Made by a program: the position numbers and the translations under genes
Notes under the pieces: model-generated
Database searches by the model: none
Told to the model about the DNA's origin: nothing
What the model saw: only the letters and a program-made list of their open reading frames with translations
DNA from: Nanoarchaeota archaeon
Lineage (GTDB): Archaea; EX4484-52; LFW-46
Direction of reading: 5' to 3'
Assembly: GCA_018897155.1 (NCBI GenBank)
Contig: JAHILE010000028.1
Location: 1 to 39,925 of the forward strand
Length of the DNA stretch: 39,925 nucleotides
In this document: piece by piece, positions 34,137 through 39,925 of the stretch
Layout: every line of letters starts with the position of its first letter
Position numbering within the stretch: position 1 is the stretch's first letter

Positions 34137-34282
34137 GATTTTTTGCAGTTGAAATTCATATCTTCATCATGCCCTTTGTGGAAAGTTTTCATTTTCTGTT
34201 CTGCTTCTTTTCCTGTCATGGTTTCGGCAAACTCGCCTTCTGACCAGAAGCCGAGGTCTTTATCGGATTTTTGTTTTTTCAT
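34133..34282 (-). CDS. tiny acidic/charged protein
   Basis: 49 residues beginning MKKQKSDKDLGFWSEGEF and ending with FNCKKS. It contains many charged residues and one Cys, with no membrane segment. Its start overlaps the stop of a further upstream frame as ATGA, and its own stop overlaps the start of the cysteine-rich ORF in the same way. The chain of overlaps is the main evidence that it is real. Function unknown. Confidence 0.5.
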   Translation of the reverse strand: MKKQKSDKDLGFWSEGEFAETMTGKEAEQKMKTFHKGHDEDMNFNCKKS

Positions 34283-34413
34283 TGCTTCACCTCAACAGGA
34301 ACCCGAATCGCGCCGGACATCAATTCGAAGAGAATGCCGAGGGCGACGATTTCGAGTTCGGGCTCTGTGTTGCGTTTGTCATCACATAGCCTCCAGCAGT
34401 TTTTCCATTTCAA
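34279..34413 (-). CDS. possible tiny ORF between HEPN gene and small ORFs
   Basis: The frame ending EIVALGILFELMSGAIRVPVEVKQ-stop looks protein-like and its stop overlaps the next ATG as ATGA. There is no ATG or GTG at the right position; the TTG at 34413, within the HEPN gene, would give 44 residues. An internal ATG would give only the last 13 residues. The start is therefore unsure, and the ORF could be a remnant. Confidence 0.3.
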   Translation of the reverse strand: MKWKNCWRLCDDKRNTEPELEIVALGILFELMSGAIRVPVEVKQ

Positions 34414-34918
34414 GGCCGAATTCCTTTGCCCTGGCAAGCGAAGTTCTGGCTTTTGATTGCTTCTCGATTTCTATTGTCCTGTATTGGACCAGGCTTCGCT
34501 TATTTCTTTCAAAATCAAATGATTCTATCAGGGCATCTGCTTTCATTCCTGCAAGATTCAGGGCTTCGTCTTTTGTCTCTTCGTATTGTTCAAGCAGATT
34601 TTCCTTCAGCTTTCCCCGGGCATAAACAATCATTGCATCAGAGGTTACTTTGTGAACAATTTTTTCTCCAACCTTGTAACCAAGCTTTAAGAGAACCGCA
34701 TTTGCATAATAGAACATTGCGTAATAGGAGCAGACAATAACCCATAATTCGGAAAGATTCTTTTGATGGGCTTCCTGCGCCACCCTTAAGCTTTCTTTTG
34801 CGTTTCTTAGGAGAATATCCATTACTTGCTTATCTGCAGCCGCTTTTTTGAGCAGTCCCTCTTCCAGATAAGATTTTACATTGTCTTCTGCTTCTTTTAT
34901 TCGGTTTTTATCCAGCAT
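34382..34918 (-). CDS. HEPN domain protein (second toxin-antitoxin pair)
   Basis: 178 residues, helical. The core SYYAMFYYANAVLLKLGYKVGE and KIVHKVTSDAMIVYARGKL match the HEPN family PF05168. It overlaps the upstream MNT gene by 11 nt, so the two are translationally coupled. It is likely an RNase-type toxin, though the exact R-x(4-6)-H active motif is not obvious to me. The C-terminal tail is charged. This is one of two such pairs within 2.5 kb, not closely similar to each other. Confidence 0.75.
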   Translation of the reverse strand: MLDKNRIKEAEDNVKSYLEEGLLKKAAADKQVMDILLRNAKESLRVAQEAHQKNLSELWVIVCSYYAMFYYANAVLLKLGYKVGEKIVHKVTSDAMIVYARGKLKENLLEQYEETKDEALNLAGMKADALIESFDFERNKRSLVQYRTIEIEKQSKARTSLARAKEFGLEMEKLLEAM

Positions 34919-35474
34919 TTTTGACCAGCCTGTAATATTCCTCTATTCCGATTAATATGATGTTGTTCTTGATTGCTTCGCTTACAACCGTGAATTCCCT
35001 GCTTTTTGCCATGCGAATAAATTCTTCATAAGTTACTTGGGTTAAATGTATTTTGAGAGGCAAAAGCGAGAGCGTGGCTTTTATTTCCTTTTCGTCTCCT
35101 CCGATGGCTAAAATATCGATGTCCGAGTGCTTATCTGCTGTTCCTTTTGCGTGGGAGCCGAATAATAATGCGATAAATGGGAATTTAAGCTCTGCCAACC
35201 GGTTGTGGAGAATTAAGAAATCCTTGTTTTTAAACAAATCTTTTTTTCTTTCATATTCCGCCTCAAATACAATGCTATCGAATTTATTTGCGAACTCGCA
35301 GATTTTGGAATTGCCTGCTTTCGTAATTCTGATTAAGCCGCCTTTTTGGAGCAGCATTACCTTTTCGTATGCTGTCCGGTAGTTTATTTTCAAAGCTTCT
35401 GCTATCTTCTTTATGGTGTATTTTTCCTCTTTATTGCCAATCAGGAGCTTCAATATTTTTATTTCGCTGTCCAT
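34908..35474 (-). CDS. HTH-nucleotidyltransferase antitoxin (MNT), second pair
   Basis: 188 residues. The winged HTH (IKKIAEALKINYRTAYEKVM, about 21-40) is followed by the nucleotidyltransferase core ALLFGSHAKG (106-111) and HSDIDILAI (Asp118 and Asp120). It has the same architecture as the 33394-33942 gene but diverged sequence. The region upstream has two palindromes with GTAAT half-sites, fitting autoregulation through the HTH. A TATA-like TTTATATATTA lies 38-48 nt before the ATG. Confidence 0.85.
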   Translation of the reverse strand: MDSEIKILKLLIGNKEEKYTIKKIAEALKINYRTAYEKVMLLQKGGLIRITKAGNSKICEFANKFDSIVFEAEYERKKDLFKNKDFLILHNRLAELKFPFIALLFGSHAKGTADKHSDIDILAIGGDEKEIKATLSLLPLKIHLTQVTYEEFIRMAKSREFTVVSEAIKNNIILIGIEEYYRLVKNAG

Positions 35475-35477
35475 AAG

Positions 35478-35522
35478 TATTACCTATTGTAATAATACTA
35501 TTACTTAAAGTAATATATAAAT
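35478..35522 (-). promoter_or_regulatory. operator-like palindromes upstream of second MNT gene
   Basis: TATTAC-CTATT-GTAATA (35478-35494) and ATTACTT-A-AAGTAAT (35500-35514) share a GTAAT core. The second overlaps the minus-strand TATA-like TTTATATATTA (35512-35522). The arrangement suits negative autoregulation by the HTH-MNT protein. Confidence 0.55.
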
Positions 35523-35526
35523 GTTT

Positions 35527-36816
35527 CTATGTGTTTGCAGGAACTCTTATTTCCCCGGACATCAGTTTTGGAAGCAGAGCATCACGGATTTTTGACATAT
35601 TCTCGTTTTGATAAAGATTATTTTTTATTTGCATAAAGCTGGAATTAAGTGTCGAATGAAATTTTTGTAAAACTTCGTTAGACGGAATTAAAATATCAAT
35701 ATTTGAGAAGTTTCCTGTGTTAATGTTTAATGTTGCTGAACCACCACTTCCAAGAATTTTAAGAAACTCCCTCATCGAACTTATATTATAATACAGATAA
35801 TACGTGTAAACGCTTTTTTCTGGAACAATTGAATTAATTTGCTGATTTGTTTGAGAATCTTTATCTGTGATGCATACTAAGCCAACTGTAGCAATACAAC
35901 TAACACAAACAGAATTAGCTGGAATAGTTTTATTTTCTTGAAATTTTTTGCCCTTTTCGGTTAAAGAATCCTCCGTTTTTATTACAAAAACATCATTGTG
36001 CATATCGGGAATTTTTATGAATGGTATAATTCCTTCAAAATATTCTTTATTCGATTTTGAAGGAGTTTTACCACAAACTATGCGCCCAAAATCGCTAATC
36101 TTCCCAACTCTCCACCCCTTCGGCACCTCGCCAATGTCAGTTTCCATCATCTCCCCGCCGCTCGACCTGTAGGGCTTGCCCTCTTCATTCGGGAACTCAA
36201 AATCAACAAACCAGTGCTTGAAGAGCGCATGTCCGATGGATTCGAGGGTGGAGTTCATGGAGCGGTTGAGGGCGATTTTGTTATCTAGGGATGAGAGGAT
36301 GGCGGCGATGGAGTGCTGCTCGGAAATATCGGGTATGGCAACCAAAATTTGATCAAATGTTTGTCGTGTGATTGTGCTGAAAACAGAGCCGTGCGTTTTT
36401 GATTGGACATCTCGAACTTTGAATCTCAAAAGGTAATACAGAAAGTCATTTATTACTCCATCTTTTCCGTCAATACCGTAGCAGGACTGATTAAATGCCA
36501 TATCTCTTGTTATCTGTCCGATTTCACCAACAGTACCTCTTGCTGAGATAATCAGTTGACCTTCTCGCAATATGTTTGTTGAGCTTTCTTCTAATCCTTT
36601 TTTTGTAATATGTTTCTCAGTATCCCGAATCCATCTTCTACTACCGACAAAATCTGCAACAGATATCCATGGAATATCGCCACCCCAATACTCCGGCTTA
36701 GATGTTTTCGGTGTTCCGCCACCAATAATATTAACGATTTTAGAGAGAACTTTCACTTCCCAATCTTCAGGAATCGTTCCTATTTCAGTTTCCTTGAATT
36801 TAATTTGTTGCTTCAT
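35527..36816 (-). CDS. hsdS: type I restriction-modification specificity subunit
   Basis: 429 residues with two target-recognition halves: residues 1-200 start FKETEIGTIPEDWEVKVLSK, and about 225-429 start METDIGEVPKGWRVGKISDF, linked by a conserved helix (ALNRSMNSTLESIGHALFKHWFVDFEFP). Each half ends in the usual coiled spacer. HsdS recognises the DNA sequence for both the methylase and the R subunit. The start overlaps the membrane-protein gene by 17 nt and is preceded by GTGGTT. HsdM is not in the window. Confidence 0.93.
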   Translation of the reverse strand: MKQQIKFKETEIGTIPEDWEVKVLSKIVNIIGGGTPKTSKPEYWGGDIPWISVADFVGSRRWIRDTEKHITKKGLEESSTNILREGQLIISARGTVGEIGQITRDMAFNQSCYGIDGKDGVINDFLYYLLRFKVRDVQSKTHGSVFSTITRQTFDQILVAIPDISEQHSIAAILSSLDNKIALNRSMNSTLESIGHALFKHWFVDFEFPNEEGKPYRSSGGEMMETDIGEVPKGWRVGKISDFGRIVCGKTPSKSNKEYFEGIIPFIKIPDMHNDVFVIKTEDSLTEKGKKFQENKTIPANSVCVSCIATVGLVCITDKDSQTNQQINSIVPEKSVYTYYLYYNISSMREFLKILGSGGSATLNINTGNFSNIDILIPSNEVLQKFHSTLNSSFMQIKNNLYQNENMSKIRDALLPKLMSGEIRVPANT

Positions 36817-37438
36817 CTTTTAACCACTTTTCAAAATGTTCTTTAATCCTATCTGATCGTGAAGGATCGTCAGTATAATATTTCTTGGAGTTCTTAAGAA
36901 CGAGATAATATACAATTGCACTTCCAATAAAAATAAAGCCAATTGTGAATAATCTTAATTGCTCATGTGTTGCACCAATAATACTAATTAGTATTGCAGA
37001 GACAATTGCAAAAAAGATAAGAGAATAGCAAATGCGAAGTATCCTCCACTTTTCACACATATAATTATATGAATTGTTCTCACAAGCAATAATTTCTCCA
37101 AGGCTTTTTGTATAAAATACGCCCTTATCGAGAAAATCAGTGATCTCTTCTTTGGTAAACCATGGAACTGACATTTGTTTTGAAATAAATTGAATGAATA
37201 GGATTATCGCTGAAAGGAACAATAATAGAAATGGGATAATGTATATGCCCGGATTTAAAATTTTCTCTTTAAATAAGTCTGTATATCCTAACAAGAACAG
37301 AGTGTTTATTGCGAGTAAATAAGTTAGCTTATCTTCCACTATTCTTCTATCGTTAAATGCATGGATGTATAAATTCCAAACGTGTGAATGGATTTCTTTC
37401 AAAGCTTCCGCCTTTTTAGGATTATATCTATTTGCCAT
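36800..37438 (-). CDS. four-helix membrane protein in the defence operon
   Basis: About 212 residues: two helices (about 42-60 and 66-90), a 45-residue cytoplasmic loop, two more helices (about 137-157 and 165-182) and a charged tail. I prefer the second ATG (37438), with AAGGTG 5 nt upstream. The layout resembles membrane effectors of defence systems (SLATT- or Pycsar-type), but no signature can be named. It lies between OLD and HsdS, in the same direction, overlapping HsdS by 17 nt. Whether it is an effector is inference. Confidence 0.7.
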   Translation of the reverse strand: MANRYNPKKAEALKEIHSHVWNLYIHAFNDRRIVEDKLTYLLAINTLFLLGYTDLFKEKILNPGIYIIPFLLLFLSAIILFIQFISKQMSVPWFTKEEITDFLDKGVFYTKSLGEIIACENNSYNYMCEKWRILRICYSLIFFAIVSAILISIIGATHEQLRLFTIGFIFIGSAIVYYLVLKNSKKYYTDDPSRSDRIKEHFEKWLKDEATN

Positions 37439-37479
37439 CATTACACCTTAACGTACTTTCAAATGTCAGTTCTTTGAAC

Positions 37480-39312
37480 TTAGTTTTTACCATTTGTTTC
37501 ACTTAATAAAATTGATATTTTGTCAAACAGATTTTTGATATTTTTAAGAGTCGATTCTGATAAATCCTCTTTTTTAATTTTACCCGAATTTACTTTTTCT
37601 GAGAATTTTTTTGCAGGCAATTCTTTGCCGACCTTATTATTCTTTAGGTATTTGGCAATTCCTTCAGATAAATCCGCAGTTTCATCTTCTAAAATATGCT
37701 TTTTAAAATCTTCATCAGAAAAAAGTTCTTCTATAGTTTTACCGTTTTCTTCAGATATCTTAAGGATAACATTTTCCGAAATATCTAATTTTGTCTTCAA
37801 CTGATTAACTAATCTTGGCTTATCAGAGTCTAGAATAAAATATGGATCTAACCCCCATCCAAAAAGGATAGACGCTACTGCGGGAATATTATCCCCACAT
37901 CCCGGAACCATATTTATGTCTTGATCGAATCCAAGCAATTTTTTAAAGGCATGAATGTAATAATAGTCGGAGATTCCTTCCACAACAAAACTATTCTTTT
38001 TATCAACCCGTATTCCCTGAGATAAATCTTCACCTATAGCGGTAAGTATTGGTGTTAATGTTTCTTTATCTGCTTTTGCGTGAATTTTATTTATTTCTGT
38101 TCCTTTTTCTTTTGTCCGTTCAACAAGCCTCACTCTAATCAGATTATTTGGATCAATTAAATAAGGCGAATGTGTTGAGAAAATAATTGATACTTTAGTA
38201 GAACATTCTTCAAGTTTTCTTAAAATATCCTTCTGTGCCCGTGCGTGTAGAAATAAACCGGGTTCGTCTATTAAGATGATGTTTGGCACCTCTTCTTTTG
38301 ATCTTGCGGTTACCCTTACATAGAACGCTAAATGCCACTGTTTTCCCTTACTTCTTTGTTTCGGTTCATAATATTCCCCATCTTCTTTTATCCATAACAA
38401 TAGGTTCTCTTTATCCCAGTCCAAATATAGATTTGCAGCATCTTGTGCCCAAAATTTTTCATATTCTTCCGAAACTTTAATATTCACCTTATCCTTGTGC
38501 TTGAGATTTTCTCTGCTTAGACTCGGATCTTTGATTAATTTGATATCAAGATCGCTTATTGTCACAAGATCGCTAATAAACGTATTATTCTGTAGCTGAG
38601 TAATTGGCACGTTATTCGGAATCTGATCGTTATACGTGTCAAATAGTATGAAATTCGGAATATGTCGCTTAAATTCATCCAGAAATTTACTATCAAAATT
38701 ACGAAGATTACTAAACTCATCAATAATCTGCTTTAAAGTAGCAATAATCTCCAAAACTTTCTCCTTCTCATCTGCCGCAAGTTTTGAACTGTATGCTTCT
38801 ATATTCTGTTTTAAATTTGAAAATTGACTTGAAACCTGCGAGAAATTTTTTTCATTAAGAACATCAAGCGTTATGTTAATTTGATGATCTTTAAAAAAAC
38901 TAATTAACGAATTGGCCTGTTTTTCAAAGTCGTTTGTTCTTTTTTCATTAGCTTTTATTGTCTTTGAAAATAACTCTTCAGAATTAATTAGTGTATATGC
39001 ATTATAATACTCTTTAGATAGTGTGATATCGGTTTTCTTTTTATCCACTACAAGATAAGGGGATATTTTTTTAAATTCGTCTTCGTCAACTTCAAAAGTG
39101 ACGATGATTTCTGGTTTTAATTCACTATTGTGGATTGGTATGGCTTCTTTACGAATTTTTTTCCCTGTAGAAAAATCTTCTAAAGCTTCTAAAATGCTTG
39201 TCTTTCCACTTTCATTTTTGCCCGCAAGAACGGTAATAGCGTTCGATAAATAGCATTCTCTACTGTCTTTGATTGATTTATAATTCTTTATCCTAAAACT
39301 CTTTAGTTTCAT
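37480..39312 (-). CDS. OLD family ATPase-TOPRIM nuclease
   Basis: 610 residues. An ABC-type ATPase with Walker A GKNESGKT (31-38), a long coiled-coil middle, a Walker B NIILIDEPGLFLHARAQ and FSTHSPYLID H-loop, followed by a TOPRIM nuclease half with VVEGISDYYY and FILDSDKP. OLD proteins (named after P2 Old) are DNA nucleases in antiphage systems; class 2 members pair with UvrD-type helicases (Gabija), which is not seen here, so class 1 is likely. GAGGTG lies upstream of the ATG. It is probably the top of the unit that includes HsdS. Confidence 0.88.
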   Translation of the reverse strand: MKLKSFRIKNYKSIKDSRECYLSNAITVLAGKNESGKTSILEALEDFSTGKKIRKEAIPIHNSELKPEIIVTFEVDEDEFKKISPYLVVDKKKTDITLSKEYYNAYTLINSEELFSKTIKANEKRTNDFEKQANSLISFFKDHQINITLDVLNEKNFSQVSSQFSNLKQNIEAYSSKLAADEKEKVLEIIATLKQIIDEFSNLRNFDSKFLDEFKRHIPNFILFDTYNDQIPNNVPITQLQNNTFISDLVTISDLDIKLIKDPSLSRENLKHKDKVNIKVSEEYEKFWAQDAANLYLDWDKENLLLWIKEDGEYYEPKQRSKGKQWHLAFYVRVTARSKEEVPNIILIDEPGLFLHARAQKDILRKLEECSTKVSIIFSTHSPYLIDPNNLIRVRLVERTKEKGTEINKIHAKADKETLTPILTAIGEDLSQGIRVDKKNSFVVEGISDYYYIHAFKKLLGFDQDINMVPGCGDNIPAVASILFGWGLDPYFILDSDKPRLVNQLKTKLDISENVILKISEENGKTIEELFSDEDFKKHILEDETADLSEGIAKYLKNNKVGKELPAKKFSEKVNSGKIKKEDLSESTLKNIKNLFDKISILLSETNGKN

Positions 39313-39399
39313 ATTCTACACCTCAAATACCTTTTATCCCTCATTCATTCCATCCCCGCCCACAAACCCCTGCGCGCCCTCTCTCGGGAAGCAGCGCCC

Positions 39400-39925
39400 T
39401 CACTTCACCACTTCCCACCGCCCGCCTTTGTCCGGGCCGGTTCTTTTAATCCTGCCGGATTCTTTGAGTTTTTTGATTATCTTTTTGACTCCGCTTTCCG
39501 AATAGCCCAATTTCTGCATAAGCTCTTCTATTGTAATTTCGGGATTTTGAGAAATTAATTCAATAATTTTCTGGTCACTTTTCTGGCTACTTTTCTGGTC
39601 ACTTTTCTCCAAAGTTTTCTGCGCGTCAAAAAAGAATGATATCTTGTAATAATCTACGTCTCCGCCCACCACAGGATCCCTGCTATACTGGCTCCTCCAT
39701 CCGGAAAACATCTTGTCAAAGCCCGAGCCGGCGTTTTCGGAAAGGTTTATCGCACGAAAGATGCGCGCAATGATAGGATTCCTTGGCTGTGAAAAGTCTT
39801 CTTTCATGATTATTTTGAAATCCTTTGGCAATGCCCCTGGATTCATGAATTCTATTCTATCCGTAAAAACCCTGATGCGCGGCTTTAAGCTGCTGAAATA
39901 CTCCGAATGCATGAGAAGATTAACC
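39400..39925 (-). CDS. C-terminal part of a RecG/AlbA_2-like transcriptional regulator (5' partial)
   Basis: Open to the right edge: VNLLMHSEYFSSLKPRIRVF followed by EFMNPGALP is the HATPase_c_4/RecG-like C-terminal domain of Schlafen AlbA_2 proteins, then NAGSGFDKMF. A linker with SDQKSSQKSDQK repeats and a C-terminal winged HTH (PEITIEELMQKLGYSESGVKKI) follow. These proteins often occur in defence loci and may regulate them. The N-terminal AlbA_2 portion lies beyond the window, so completeness cannot be judged. Confidence 0.8.
   Translation of the reverse strand, partial: VNLLMHSEYFSSLKPRIRVFTDRIEFMNPGALPKDFKIIMKEDFSQPRNPIIARIFRAINLSENAGSGFDKMFSGWRSQYSRDPVVGGDVDYYKISFFFDAQKTLEKSDQKSSQKSDQKIIELISQNPEITIEELMQKLGYSESGVKKIIKKLKESGRIKRTGPDKGGRWEVVK

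Noticed and set aside
1-39925. tRNA genes, rRNA genes or CRISPR arrays
   Set aside because: I found no TTCGA/TTCAA T-arm context with a cloverleaf, no rRNA-like segment and no regularly spaced repeats.

Overview
The window is archaeal. It carries a thermosome subunit, the replication factor C large subunit, class I HMG-CoA reductase, the RNase P protein Pop5/Rnp2, KsgA/Dim1, archaeal-type pilins with a GspF/TadC-like platform, and KaiC-like ATPases. Many genes start at or just after the expected start of a TATA-driven transcript, so their mRNAs are probably nearly leaderless. Others use GGTG or GGAGG ribosome-binding sites. The base composition is moderately AT-rich. I cannot place it below 'archaeon'; a DPANN-type or euryarchaeal lineage is only an inference.

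Layout. (1) 1-9071: the end of a membrane protein, then a minus-strand operon of six secreted or membrane-anchored, sequon-rich Ig/NEW3-like surface proteins, plus a seventh behind its own promoter. (2) 9145-10513: Pop5 and KsgA, the latter with a 105-nt hairpin-rich in-frame insert. (3) 10547-14519: a divergent pair, GCS2-like carboxylate-amine ligase and N-formylglutamate amidohydrolase-like protein, then two unrecognised genes. (4) 14604-17277: a sensory module with two KaiC-like ATPases, a V4R protein and two small three-helix membrane proteins. (5) 17417-20810: a Tad-like pilus block with two platform proteins, an IS6-like miniature element and two pilins. (6) 20900-27461: housekeeping genes (thermosome, RfcL, HMG-CoA reductase, a deaminase-like protein) with two frameshifted genes. 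(7) 27517-39925: an accessory/defence island with a radC relic, an AAA/DUF4143 ATPase, intact radC, type I restriction HsdR and HsdS, two MNT-HEPN toxin-antitoxin pairs, tiny coupled ORFs, a four-helix membrane protein, an OLD-type ATPase-nuclease and a truncated RecG/AlbA-like regulator.

How the parts may work together. The KaiC/V4R/small-membrane-protein module lies directly beside the pilus genes and may sense ligands and control surface structures (inference). The surface-protein operon and the pilus could together form the cell's exterior. In the defence island, HsdR, HsdS, the toxin-antitoxin pairs and the OLD nuclease are all on the minus strand and closely packed; no HsdM is seen in the window.

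The most unusual observations are: two hairpin-rich small insertions (inside ksgA, and between the V4R gene and its promoter, the latter flanked by 17-bp direct repeats) that share a C(GAA)G triloop hairpin; a duplicated radC 5' end flanking the DUF4143 ATPase; a 28-bp perfect palindrome; an IS6-like miniature element with crossing inverted repeats; and a chain of tiny ATGA-overlapping ORFs between two toxin-antitoxin pairs.
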